A stretch of DNA of 64,000 nt, from the NCBI GenBank assembly GCA_029204225.1, contig CM055102.1, forward strand, positions 48,392,870 to 48,456,869. The letters run 5' to 3'. Within the stretch, counting starts at the first letter, position 1. Every line of letters begins with the position of its first letter. The notes under the pieces are model-generated. The model saw only the letters and a list, made by a program, of their open reading frames with translations, was not told the DNA's origin and searched no databases. Of the stretch, positions 1 through 12,573 are shown one piece after another. Position numbers and translations under genes: made by a program. Source of the stretch: Diphasiastrum complanatum. Its lineage: Eukaryota > Streptophyta > Lycopodiopsida > Lycopodiales > Lycopodiaceae.

Positions 1-560
1 GTGATCCCATTAAGCAAAAGAAACTTGTCCAAGTAGTATTGAATGGTCTTAGTAATAAATTTTCTAATCTTGTTCAATCTTATGCAATCCAAGGAGAGCT
101 ACCATCCATGGAGAGTCTACAAGGGGTCTCGGTGGCTGAGGAGAGTAGACAAGAATTCAAGCTTGCTAGGATGGAGCAACTCAAGGTTAGAGGTGAGGAG
201 AATGCTTTTTCCTCTCATGGAAAAGGCAAAGGAAAATTGAAGACACATTCCAAGAAGGACAAATCCAAGGAGCCTTGGTGATGAAGACCCATCACAACCA
301 TCAACAAGTGGAAAATCCAAAATCAAGTGCTTTTATTCTAGCAAGAAGGGGCATGTTGTCATAAAGTGCTACAAGAAGAAAAGGGATAAAGAAAAACAAG
401 AAGGAAAACAAGGGAATTTCATAAATCAAGAGGGAGATGGCTTCAATGAGGAGTCACTCATGGCATGCATGTGTACATCATTAATTTCTATGGAGAAAGA
501 TCCTTGGTGGGGTGAGCTCACATATCACAAGGCAAAGGGAGTATTTCTCTTCATTTTCAT
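1..560 (+). pseudogene. Copia (Ty1) gag fragment, cut by the window edge
   Basis: The first 280 bases read as the middle of a Copia Gag, with the QSYAIQGELPSMESLQGV block that recurs at 7.1 kb and 19.7 kb. A frame change near 281 then leads to a decayed zinc knuckle (CFYSSKKGHVVIKC; the second Cys is lost compared with CX2CX4HX4C) and a basic KKKRDK tail. Frame changes and the missing Cys mark it as dead. The region before the protease, WWG near 510, is the last recognisable point. It belongs to the same family as the element at 3.9-8.0 kb. The rest of the element lies outside the window. Confidence 0.8.
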
Positions 561-724
561 CATGCTCAAGTTCTAAGAAGTCTATTCTTGTTGCAAATGC
601 TAAAAGTTATATTCATGAGATAGGAATCAAGAAGTAGATCAAAGTTTCAAAATGTCTTGTATGTTCTTTCAATGTCTAGAAATTTTTTCTAGACCAATTG
701 ATTAAGAATGGATGAAATGTCTCA

Positions 725-957
725 GTTTGGAAAGAGATAATAACTGCTGCTCAAGATTTTGAGGAACGAGGTCCAACTCGCCTACTCAAAAGTCGAAGTT
801 TGGAAGAAGCTTGACAACATGGTGAAATATTTAAGAAAATATAAATTTTCAAATATTGATGTGCAAATGATACAGAAAAGAACTATTGAATTTGTTGATG
901 CACTTCAAAATGCATCGGGAGCAGATTACATAACACATTATATGGTAAGATTTTGAT
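725..957 (+). other. Exon-like coding stretch, unrecognised
   Basis: An open frame of about 70 codons (LLKILRNEVQLAYSKVEVW near the start, DALQNASGADYITHYM at the end) stops at ATG|GTAAGA, a good splice donor near 945. The composition is ordinary protein-like, with no low complexity and no retroelement motif. I see no partner exon nearby. It may be a captured or relict host exon. Function unknown. Confidence 0.25.
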
Positions 958-960
958 ACA

Positions 961-1855
961 GTACACAATTTCATGCTACTAAAGTATATTCTTCTGGTAC
1001 TGATTTAGATTTAGATTTATGAAATGCAACACATATTACGACATCATTCAACATTCTTTGCAAGAAATAGTGGAAGCCTCAATATATGGTCATAACAAGA
1101 AATGGAGAAATCTCATTGGCAAGCAAGAGCTGCATTTCATAAAAGTACACAACATGGTGGAACCAATATAAAGAACAATTATATTTTGCAACTTTTCCAA
1201 TGGTTTTACAAAATAGTATAGATCCGTCACAATACAAAATCGACAAATTATGAAAAATTTCAAAAAGCATGCAAATTTATACAAGCCAATAGGCAATAGA
1301 CATACATATATCATTCTGTATTTTGATATATAAAGAAATTACACAAAGTTTTTGGAATTTTCAAATTCTATTCCATTTTCGACACCTTCTCCCATGATAA
1401 TTGCAATTTGGAGTCATGCACTAACTTTCTTCTTTCATATGAATCCAAGTGCTCGTAGTTTCATACCTTACTCAGATCCACATAGGCATCATACAATGCA
1501 AAATGTGATGATATAAGCATCGAATTCATTGACCTATATCCTAAAATTTAGAGAGCAATGGTTTTTCTAACAAAAAAATTCTATGCACTCTCATAAAATT
1601 ATGTCCTCCAAGAAAATGAGAAAGTGCTTTGATTGCCATAATCATTGTTTCACCATGTTCATGAAACCTTGAATGGGCAACACTTATCTCATTATTGTTG
1701 AAGGACTTCTCTCATATTGTAGGAGCAACAAGTCGTGTCTAATGTAACTCAGGGTCCAATCTTTCTCCATCTCAATACAAGTTAGAAGTCCATCATCGTA
1801 AATTATGTCAATATTCCTCTTCTCTCAGAGTGTCCACTTTGTTCCAAATCTTGAT
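961..1855. other. AT-rich stretch without recognisable gene
   Basis: Only short ORFs occur. On the - strand, scattered coding-like words continue to the left of the remnant at 1.86-2.4 kb but are broken by stops. Confidence 0.3.
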
Positions 1856-2400
1856 CTAGTGGTACCGATTTACTTTTAATCCTTTTCCATTTTTGATAAT
1901 GGAAGCAGAGGCTGAGCATTTGTTTTCTATTTGATAACGAAAGCATATGGAGGACATTTTGATCCTACATTCTATATCTCCATTTGATTTTTTATCCCAG
2001 CCTTTATCCATAAGCTCAGATAGTATATTTTTCGATAAATTTTTACATACAAACATAGTTGGAGTTTTGTGTACATTGACACTTGCAAAAAATCCACAAA
2101 CATATTCAAAGAAACAAACCAACTTAATCGGATTGTTTGTGAGCCATTCATCACTTCTTAAACTAGGTAGTGGTATGGTCTGGATTTTTTCAAAACCCCT
2201 TTTTAAATCGGGAATATACATCGATTCATAGAAAAAAATTTCCACAATCAACAAGATCCTTTGCAGTTATACCTTTATATTGCAACTGTCAAATATCAGC
2301 ATGTAGTACATCCAACACACCTGCAAGAGAACCAAATGGTTCCCATTCATTTATATTGGAAGGATATAAATCTACAATAGAAAAATGATCAGATTAGCGC
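1856..2400 (-). pseudogene. Unrecognised decayed coding region
   Basis: On the - strand a 132-codon frame (2,254 to 1,856) contains SDEWLTNNPIKLVCFFEYV and FRYQIENKCSASASI. Upstream of it, bases 2,400-2,255 read in continuing frames as EPFGSLAGVLDVLHADI and QLQYKGITAKDLVDCGNFF, interrupted by stops. The aliphatic and aromatic spacing looks like real protein. It carries no retroviral zinc knuckle, protease or RT motif. It is probably a relict of a host gene or of an unfamiliar element; I cannot name the family. Confidence 0.3.
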
Positions 2401-2819
2401 TTTAAAAATAAATGATCCAGAATGAAAGAAATGGAAGTGCAAATTATATATTAGTACTCATAGTTGTTTTTTTGGTGATCTAAACAGTTCAGTCCTTGCA
2501 CATTTAACTCTGAATGCATATACACATGTTGAACTAATATTTCAGATATATATTTTTCTCCTGATGATGTTTTGAAATCTATAATTTTGGCCTTCTAGTA
2601 AGATCGAAATAATAGTTTTGTCTTCTTGCTTTTTTAAAATTTTCTTTTTGATAATGGATGCAACAAAACCCAAGAGTTTCTTGAATACTTTCTTGGCACT
2701 CATATTCTATTGTCATCTTTCTCATTGAAGAGAAGCATAGAGTCGATTGAGAAGCGCATTCTCTTGATGGCTCCATTCGTTATGTGTAGAAAGCTGGCTT
2801 GTTGAGAATATGTGTAAAT

Positions 2820-3905
2820 AAAATTTTAAAACACAACTTTTTGGTGCTATGGGCTAACTCTAGTTAATTAGTAAACCATGATTTTACAAGGCTATGCAAA
2901 GTTAAAATGAGTAAATCCATGCAGCATTAACTTTGCATAGCCTTCTGACATGTCCATTCTAAATTTGGTTGGGTCCCTTCAGGCAGTGATGAGTTGGAAG
3001 GACAGGCCTCAACATCCAATAGCATTTCCACATGCTGCCCGACACTGACATTTATTTATTCAAAAAGTTATTTGTTTATTTTAATTTGAGACAATGTACG
3101 TTACGTAAAAGCCTGATATTAGTAGCTTTATTGGTCCACATGGCAATGCAAGTGAGAATAAAAAAAAAGCATCTTCTACAAAGGCCCTCTTCAGGCCCAT
3201 ATTTCCTCTAATGATAACTATCTAACGATCATGATGTTGGTTTCTATAAGGGACATAAGCGTGTCAAATGTTCTAGAAAAAAATACATTCATGACGAATA
3301 TGTGTGTCATGGACACATTCGCTTTGGATATAAGTACAATTTCAAATTGATGGTGTGCTACCAATAGGATTGTTTATCAATGAATTTAGTAGCCTTTGGC
3401 ATCTACCTATCTGATTGGCATGAAAACCTAGGGCATACGTGAAGTTGATATTGGATCAATATTGGGAGGAGCTCTTTATGCATATTATTAATGGCATTTT
3501 CATGGTTGATTAATTTTTGGAGTAATAACATAGCTTGAGGAGTGTTAGAATTGGCAAAACCAGCCATAATATTTTGGCCATTTGACTTATTTGACCACAT
3601 GACCATCACTTTTCTATAGTCAAAGTCATGTGTACTTTTATTTGGATTCTATTCATCAGCCCAAAACTTGAGGCTACACCACTCGTGGATGTGATTGCTA
3701 ATTCTTGCCAAGTTAGATAATGATTTTAGACTAAAAAGGTAGAAGAGGTATTGTTATAATTCATGGTTGTTAATATGGAGATCAAATCAATATAGCTCAT
3801 CCCTAAGCTAAATATCATCTACGATCACCCTCCTAGCTATGGCATCTTGTACTACCACAACCACGCACAAGAGTAAGCCCAACTATGAGTAGCATGAGTG
3901 TTTAT
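2820..3905. other. AT-rich spacer before the Copia LTR
   Basis: No convincing gene. A GFYKGHKRVKC-like word near 3,236-3,275 (+) could be the ghost of a Gag zinc knuckle, but nothing around it supports this. Short ORFs here look random. Confidence 0.3.
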
Positions 3906-3907
3906 TT

Positions 3908-4761
3908 TGTTAAAAATGTCACTTCCAACTTGATGTACTTAGTTAATTTTGAGATAATTGATCTTGATAGGATCTCACACGTGTGGAGTCTGTTCCCACA
4001 TGTGAAAGGATGTACATAGCTTACTTTTATAAAGTTAAATTGATTTTAGTTAGATCTACACAAGTGTGAAATTGACCTTTGAGTAGAATCTAGAAAAAAG
4101 TCATTTTGGTCAAACTTTATGTAAATAGATTGCACTTCCATGTGAATGAGTTATTACTCACACATGTCAAGATGCCATTAACACATGTGGATAAGATTGT
4201 AGATGATAAGATATAGAGATTCCATTAGATCCTATCTTATAGGGAATATTTCTATAATTACAAAAAACTAGCTTTTTTGTTTCTAGCTAATGAGAATAGT
4301 CAATCTTGGGAAATGAGCATATATGGCTCCCATTGGTGGATCTGGATGACTAGGCACTCTTCACACGTGTGAAGGCTTGTTGGACAGTACACAGCTCATG
4401 GATGTACTTGATCTATAAAGGGACCAACCAAATCAATGAGAAGTTGATGTGACATTGGCAATTTCTAGCTTTGCTTGCAATTATCACATTTGTCTTGAGT
4501 TTTTATAATTGGAATGCTTTTGTATGCTAATGTATTTCACTCTCTGTTTACAGTCCATAATGGTATTGTCATCCACATGTGTGAGGCCGCTCTTCATAGT
4601 TTTTAATCATTTGATCCATTGCTCTTGCTAAAATCATAATGTAATGCATCTAGATCAAGATCTAACACATAGAACTTGATAGATCATTGGATTCAGCAAT
4701 CAATAACTCTTAATGATTGTTTTGTACAATCATAATTGTTATTTTTATCTGAAAATTGACA
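3908..4761 (+). repeat. 5' LTR of Copia family A
   Basis: The right edge is firm: the LTR ends in TTGACA at 4,761, directly before a primer-binding site. The left edge (TGTTAAAAATG near 3,908) is inferred from the LTR starts at 20,588 and 22,702, which begin TGTGAARAAT. It shares with them the block GTGTGGAGYCTGTTCCCACR. It carries two exact CACACGTGTG palindromes (3,976-3,985 and 4,372-4,381). Confidence 0.6.
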
Positions 4762-4773
4762 TGGTATCAGAGC
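4762..4773 (+). other. Primer-binding site, tRNA-iMet type
   Basis: TGGTATCAGAGC is the classic plant LTR-retrotransposon primer site, complementary to the 3' end of initiator Met tRNA. It follows the LTR terminal CA without a spacer and so fixes the LTR end. Confidence 0.85.
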
Positions 4774-5352
4774 CAAGTCTAAGAGTGATCTAATGATTAA
4801 TAAATCTTGTGAAATCATTGACAATGTGTTGTTTTTGAACTTTACTTGAGTGGGCGAGTTCAAGGAGAGAGGTACCTTCAATTTTTTTGGTCAAGATCAA
4901 TTTGTGGGCTGCTGATGTACTTTCCACACGTGTGAAACTATAAAACAACTTTCAAATCAACTTCCTTTAGTGTTTTTGGTCCAAAAATGTGCATTCTAGT
5001 CCAAAATTCAAGGTTTTTGGTGCATTGTCTAAATCTAGGTTCAACCTATTGAATGCTAATGATCAAATAGAGATTTGAGTCATTGAAGCAATTCATTTTG
5101 AAGCATTAGATCAAATCTATAAGGTTGATTTGTTCAGATCTTATGTGTGTGTGACATATCAAGCAAAATTGTACTAGAATCAATTTTTTGAAGAAGTGCT
5201 TGCTAGGATATTTGTAGTAGATCTATTACACCATCATCCAAGTTGAACTAGGTTGATTGGGCCGAGATTAAAAGCTTTTTAGAAGGCTCAAAATATATTT
5301 TAGAACACTCATATCAAGAGATCTTTGTGCATCTCATAGGCATTCATTCACA

Positions 5353-6049
5353 ATGTCATCCATGGGTGGATATTTGTTAGAATCTAGTGAGAAACTAACT
5401 TCCACAAACTATTCCATTTGGAAAGTGAGGATGGAATCACTACTTGTGATCCATGACCTCTTTGATATTGTTTTAGGAGTTGAGGAAGAGCCTCAAGCTA
5501 CCCAAGAACAATTAAAATACAAGAAGAGGGCTAGATTAGCCTTGCATTGCTTAAAGTTGAATGTAAGCAATGACCTCTTGAAGGAGGTGGCTTTTTGTGC
5601 CTCATCAAAAGAGGCTTGGGATTCACTAAAGAAGATTTATGAATCCAATAATACTTCAAGAGTGCTTATGCTAAGAAATTTTATCTTGCAAAGCATGAGG
5701 GGAAGTGGAGAAATTTGCTTTTCAAGACCAACTTCCATCATTAGACAAGTTGCATAATGTCCTTGTGGCCGAGGAGAGTAGGATTCTACACCTCAAGACA
5801 AGGATGAGGTCTATGTCACTACATGGTGGTGATGAGAAAGCAAACTTCACATCAAAAGGCAAGAAGATGACTCATCCATTCAAGAAGTACCAAGGCAAGG
5901 AGGCCGAGGCCGAGGCCAAGGATGGAGGATCTACCTCCAAATGGAAGCAAAAGAACAAAGCCAAGCTAAAGTGTTTCTTTTGTGGAAAGAAAGGACAATT
6001 TGCTTCCGAATGTTATAAGAAGAAGAATGCACAAGGGAGTGAAGATTAA
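5353..6049 (+). pseudogene. Copia family A gag, internally deleted
   Basis: The first 115 codons give the N-terminal Gag region typical of Copia (NYSIWKVRMESLLVIHDL, then SSKEAWDSLKKIYE). At about 5,700 the frame jumps: the central Gag segment, present in the copy at 7.0 kb, is missing and a second frame (5,705-6,049) resumes just before the zinc knuckle CFFCGKKGQFASEC (CX2CX4HX4C, intact). Basic KKK runs flank the knuckle. Gag packages element RNA into cytoplasmic particles; with this deletion the copy is unlikely to work. It lies about 580 bp after the primer site, as expected for a leader. Confidence 0.85.
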
Positions 6050-6069
6050 GCCAATCTTACACAAGGGGA

Positions 6070-6902
6070 GGAGGAAGAAGATGGCTTCAACATCCTTGAT
6101 GGTAGCATCTACACCACAGTCAAGCCAAGAGACATGGTGGATTGATAGTGGGGCTAGCTCCCACATGTCATTCAACAAGCATTATTTTTCTACTTTACTT
6201 TCTTGTAATGATTCTAAGAAGTCAATCTACACTGTTAGTGATCAAGAATGTAAGATAGATGTCATAGGATCTATTCCATTATGCTTAGAATCATCTAAGA
6301 AGATAGATCTTGATAATGTTTTGTATGGTCCATCCATTACAAAAAACTTGCTTACTGTTGGTCAAATAATGGACCATGGACTAGATGTACATTTCAAGAA
6401 TGGAATATGTTCCATCTTGACAAATGATAGGTGCATAGCTAGTGGCATTAAGCAAGGGAGGCTTTTTAAGTTGGATGCTAATGTGGCCATTGAAAGTGTG
6501 AATATGGTTAGGGAGGAGTTGACTCAAACGGAGCTTTGGCACAAAAGATTAGGCCATCCTAATCTTCAATCAATGGAATCCATGGCATCAAAGGAGCTAG
6601 CTCTTGGCCTACCAAAATCATTCAAGAAGTGTGGCAAAGTGTGTGAGGCATGTGGCCTTGCAAAGTCACACAAGACTTCATACAAGAGATCTTTGACAAG
6701 ATCTACTTCACCCTTGGATCTTATTCATTCAGACGTACATGCTTTTTCTCATGAAAGTAATGGAGGTGCTTTAATGTATGTGACTTTCATAGATGATTGT
6801 ACTAGATTCACTTGGATTGAATTATTGTCTAAGAAAAGCCTTGTATATGAAGCTTTTGTAAAGTTTAAGTCTCTAGTGGAAAAGCAACTTAGTTCTTGCA
6901 AA
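6070..6902 (+). pseudogene. Copia family A protease and integrase N-terminus
   Basis: In one frame come the aspartic protease (WWIDSGASSHM near 6,140, with DSG intact), the GAG-pre-integrase zinc domain (LWHKRLGHPN, then CGKVCEACGLAK: the HHCC ligands are present) and the start of the rve core (LIHSDVHAFS, TFIDDCTRFTW). The reading then passes, within one codon at about 6,900, into Gag sequence (IYEARNTSRLL). The rest of the integrase core, including the second Asp and the Glu, is absent. This is a recombination junction between two Copia copies, not a gene boundary. Confidence 0.85.
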
Positions 6903-8025
<1,123 letters not shown>

Positions 8026-9200
8026 CGACTAATCGGTTTTAATCCTCATCCATTGTTTATCCAGTTCTGTGGATTTTTTCGTGTTTTTATACAATCTGCA
8101 GAATTACAAATGTTTTTACACAGTCTATAGAAATACACGGAGTTTGACAACAATGTCACATTTTCTCTCTCTCCAATCTCGACAGTGTCGTCTGTCAAGA
8201 ATTATGAGTAAAATCATAGTGTCACCTTTTTGCGACACTATCACCTGTCAGGAATCTCTTGTAAAAATGTAGTGTCGACTTTTTCGCATTTTTTGTCTTT
8301 CAGGTTTTACGTGTAAAAATGCAATATTTTTTGCATGTGGTAGTTTACCTTCATTTATGCAGAATGACAGTTTACGTTCATTTATGCAGAATGACAGTTT
8401 ACGTTCATTTATGTAGACAGACTGTTTACGATCAATTTTCACTGCTTATCAGTAAGTAACTTTTGAGAAGAATTGGAAAAATGCCAGCGGACTCCAGCCA
8501 ACTGGCAATCGCATTTGATGACCTAATTACTTATTATAAATCAACTGTTCATACATCTCATTATCAAGTCCTGAATCAATGTTGTGAATTGTGAAAGAGT
8601 TGAGTGTTATACAACGCTTCCTACACTCTCATCAAGCAGATCATTCACAATCAGAAAGTATTGTTGTTAGCTCTCTATCAAGCTTTCAAGCTTGAACTCT
8701 CTTGAGCATTCTAGCTCAGTCTTTTAGAGATTTATTTTAGAGTTGCTATTGCGCTACTGCTTATCAGCATAGTTGCTTATTATCAGACTTATTCTCAATT
8801 ACTCAGAGATAGCTTGTGCGGTTTCTATCCGCTATTGTCTTGCACTCATTAGCATCTGATCTTGTTTTTTTGAATCAATACTATTTCCTTATTGCGTTCA
8901 GTTTGTGTTATAATGCATGCATCTCTGTATTGCTTTTGTAACTGATAGAAATTATCTGAGAATTCAATACTTTATGTTTGGCTACGTAATCACTTAGTAT
9001 CTAACGAAAGTTAGTTGCTAAAGATTGAACATGATTTTCATCACTACTACTTTGTTCAATTTTTTATAGGCGTAGTCATGCATTGGAAGTAGGAAGTTTC
9101 CGCATTCTATTACTCACCTATTTTTGACACGTTGAAATAAGAAGTGAATATTCTGGTACTAATTTATAATGAGCATAGATTTATGCAAAAGTATGGTCAA
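8026..9200 (+). other. LTR/leader-like spacer inserted between Copia fragments
   Basis: No coding signal. It breaks the Copia frame at about 8,025 and runs into the C-terminal integrase part of a different Copia family at 9.2 kb. It contains a 27-bp tandem repeat (next entry) and a pyrimidine-rich, ATC-rich stretch (8,500-9,000) that resembles an LTR U5 or leader. I could not find the partner LTR. Confidence 0.35.
8339..8432. repeat. 27-bp tandem repeat, about 3 copies
   Basis: The unit is TTTACGTTCATTTATGCAGA plus ATGACAG. Two copies are nearly identical and are flanked by diverged ones. Confidence 0.85.
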
Positions 9201-9204
9201 ATGG

Positions 9205-10035
9205 TCTTGATGAGAGAATGAACAAAACACAAAACACCATTCGAAGTTTGGATAGGTGTCAAACCTTCTTTATCAAACTTACAAGTTTTTGGATGTACTG
9301 CTTATGCGCAAATTCCTTATGATCTTAGGAAGAAGCTCGACTTCCAGAGTATCAAATGTATTTTCATCATGTACACTACTTCAGATCGAACCTACAAGTT
9401 GTTCGATCCCATCGAGTCAAAGATATTCACTAGTCGGGATGTCATCTTCATTGAAGATCAGTTTCAAGACCTCAAGGGAAAAGGCACATCCCATTCAGCC
9501 GACCTATCAGATTCTCCTGACATATTGAACTTTCCAGTTCCTCAGTCGACTATTTCCCTTGAAGGACCAAGTTCATCTACTCTTGACAAATAACAAATCA
9601 ACGGTGAATCAGAAAATGATGATGTTGCAATTCAGCAACTACAGTATGATGAAAATGATCAACTTTCTCTATTTCTCAACATATCATCAAGAGCTAGCAA
9701 ACCACCTATTAGGTATATCGACGAGTCTACAACTTACCTTGTTCATGAGCCACCGCCGACTGTCGAAGAGGCACTCAGTCAGCCAGATTTAGATTCAGAA
9801 AGAAGTTATGGATAAAGAGTATTCATCTCTTATCAAGAACCAGACATGGACGATTGTCGAATTGCCTGCTAGCAGAAACGTAGTTGCTTTCAAATGGATT
9901 TTCAAAGTCAAGTACAATGCAGATGGAAGCATCCACAGGAGAAAGGCACGACTTGTCGCCAGAGGTTTTTCTCAGGTTCGCAATGTCGATTATACTGAGA
10001 CTTTCAGTCTAGTAGTCAAGCATTCTTCTATTCGA
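9205..10035 (+). pseudogene. Copia family B integrase C-terminus and RT N-terminus
   Basis: The sequence reads FEVWIGVKPSLSNLQVFGCTA, then RTYKLFDPIESKIFTSRDV (the usual end of the Copia integrase), an acidic linker with one stop (9,593), then the RT start (NQTWTIVELPASRNVVAFKW, RKARLVARGFSQ, DYTETFS). The frame is lost at about 10,035, before the catalytic YVDD, where family A sequence takes over. The codons differ clearly from family A, so this is a separate lineage. Confidence 0.85.
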
Positions 10036-10039
10036 AGAA

Positions 10040-11043
10040 AGATGATCCTAGTTCTACTAGAGTGTGATGTTGGATATTCATCTACAAAGAAAGCTTATAT
10101 AATCTTTATACACTCTACTAGCAAAGTTTTTGAAAGTAGAGATGTGATCTTTCATGAATATCAAAAGCACAACTTGGATGGGGCCGAGATCAAAGCACCT
10201 CATGAAGCATCATCTATCATCAATCTTGAAGACAATCAAGAGATGTTGGGGTAGAGGCTTGAGGAGGAGCATTACCAAGCATTTACACCAAGAAGACCTA
10301 TCAGAGAGAGATCCGAGCCCAAGAGGCTCTCCTATGTGCAGAATGGCAAGCAAGTGGATGATGGCACCACCTATCATGCGTTTTTTATCTTTCATGAAGA
10401 GCCTAGAAGTGTCCAAGATGCACTCCAATCAAAGAAGTGGCATGAAGCCATGTCAAAGGAGTATGATGCCTTGATTTCCAACAACACTTGGGAGCTCATG
10501 CATCCACCTATCAACAAGCATATTATTGGATGCAAGTGGGTGTTTAGAATTCAGTACAACAATGATGGATCTATCAACAAAGCAAGACTATGTGCCAAAG
10601 GATATGCTCAAATCCAAGAACTTGACTGTGAAGACACCTTTGCACTCATTGCAATAAGAGTTATTATCTCTATTGCATGCCATTTCAAGTGGAGGATGTT
10701 CCAACTTGATGTTTCTACTGCCCTCCTTAATGGCTATCTTAAAGAGGAGATATATATGGAGCAAACTCAAGGCTTTATCAAGCAAGGTGAAGAATCCAAA
10801 GTTTGCCTCTTATTCACAAGCTTATATGGGCTCAAGCAAGCCCCAATATCTTGGTATGCAAGGCTCAACTCATATCTTATCTCCTCTGGATTATTTCTAA
10901 GTGACTATGATCCCTCTTCGTACATAAAGTTTGTATATAACAATCTTGTCATTCTCATCATCTATATAGATGATATCTTGTGTGGAATGTCATGTACTTC
11001 TAGTACATTAGAGCTCACCAATGCATTAGAATATCCAATGTAA
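10040..11043 (+). pseudogene. Copia family A integrase tail and RT
   Basis: A second, independent Copia pol fragment follows the family B fragment head to tail. It repeats the integrase tail (KVFESRDVIFHEY) and the RT start: EALxSKKWHEAMSKEYDALI-like, NNTWEL, IIGCKWVFRIQYN. The frame then runs through QLDVSTALLNGYLKEEIYM, SLYGLKQAP and YIDDIL, the catalytic box with both Asp present. It ends at a stop soon after (11,041) and the rest of RT and RNase H is missing. The upstream KTAF-type stretch is changed (ALIAIRVIIS). Not functional alone. Confidence 0.88.
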
Positions 11044-11541
11044 GCTTTGGAGGCCCAAAATTAGCTTTAAGAACAAGGTGGTTCCTTCTTTAGGCCCTCC
11101 AAAGTAATTAATAAGGATAAAAGGCCAATAAGGGCCCGAAGTACATTAAATAATAGTTAACAAGGTCTGACCATCCCTCAAGATAGTTATGCTTAGTTAA
11201 GTTAGGGAATTGTCTATAACTAGGCAACAAGACATCAACTTTTGAGTCTTTTGGCTCATTTGTAACTAAGAGAACTAGGAGCTCCATCTCCTCTTCCTCC
11301 TTTGTGAATGTGAGCCTTGGGATATTGATTTCGCTAGGCCTCATGTGCCCCATCACATGAATCCATGTACTCCTCACTCTCCATTATGGAATCCATCTTC
11401 TTTTGAGCTTCACTTTGATATGAGCTTTGTGGTAAGTTCTGGTTATTGCTCATCTTTGGTTCTCTTCAACGTAAGTTTGGTGGTTGCCTTCTTACTCTAG
11501 CTTACTTGGCATGGATTCAGAGGTATGGCACATGACATTTG
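11044..11541 (+). repeat. Probable LTR of a Ty3/gypsy element
   Basis: This non-coding stretch ends in ACATTTG just before a primer-site-like sequence, so it is best read as an LTR. The start is uncertain. It has GGCCC-rich words (GGAGGCCC, TAGGCCCTCC) near its left end. Confidence 0.4.
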
Positions 11542-11553
11542 TGGTAGCAGAGC
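11542..11553 (+). other. Primer-binding site, degenerate tRNA-iMet type
   Basis: TGGTAGCAGAGC differs by one base from TGGTATCAGAGC and sits about 1 kb before gypsy coding sequence. Confidence 0.6.
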
Positions 11554-12573
11554 TTAAGATCCAATAATTGTTTGATTCAACATGAATCTCATTTCATTTG
11601 AAGAGTTTATTGCTTTTGTAGCTTTCTTTTTGCTAATTTCTAACTTTTGAATTTTCAGGTTTGTTCTAGAAAAAAATTTAGCATATCATTTCGTTTTCAA
11701 TTTTTAATTTGATTCCATAGAATTTTACAGTTTGTTTTAGCATTTGCATGAATTTTCAAGCAATTTCAATAAGGAATTTCAAAGTTATTGCAATTTTTCC
11801 AAAAGTTGTCAAAATAGGTGACTACAAATTAGTTTCAAATTTGTTATAATTTTTCACATTTGATTTGAGTCTTCCATCTTGGTTTCTTTACATAGGATTT
11901 TAGAGCATTTTCTGACTTTAAGCAGATTCACATGGCAAATCATTTGGATAAGTATTAAAATAGCTATGACAAATCTTGATTTCTAGCTCTAGTTTTACTC
12001 GTTTCCTTTTTTCAAAAATTTCAGACCATATCTGTTGTAAATTTGACCTATCAAATCACCTTCAATTATTGTTCCAATTCACATTTTGATAGAGCTTGTT
12101 GTCAGCTTTCCAGAGGTACTGAGTTTTGTGATTTGGATCAATATAAAGGAAGTTATGATCAAATTAGTGAAGTTGAGTCAGATTTGCAAGAATTTTGGAA
12201 TTTTTCTTTGTATTTATTGGTGGGGAGAAGCACTTTAAAATTTCAATTTTGAAGTTTCTTTTTGCTGTAATTTTTTCTAGTTTTTTCATTTTGAAAGGCT
12301 CGCAAGTCTTTTTTATGTCATTTTTCAATTTTTTTTTTTGCAGTATCGCTTTAAGGATGGTTGGACTATTCAAAAAGTTTGACTATCCTATTTGTGCTTT
12401 GAATTGATATCCGGAATTTTTTTTTTTCAATATCGATTTTGAGAGCATTTTCTGCTCTGCTCTTGTCCTAATGCTTTGTTTGCGCATGAATCCAATATCA
12501 ATTGTACAAAACTCATAACTTCTCTATTTACTTTTAATTTTGTATATTCACGAATACAAACTTTTGCTACAAC
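11554..12573 (+). other. AT-rich leader of the gypsy remnant
   Basis: There is no gene. It is rich in AATTTCA and TTTTCA words and has poly-T runs, a composition typical of the untranslated leader of plant gypsy elements. It ends at an ATG (12,574, GGRGKQVTDK) that may be the original Gag start. Confidence 0.4.

Noticed and set aside
8339-8432. CRISPR-like array
   Set aside because: The repeats are directly tandem with no spacers, in a plant nuclear context.
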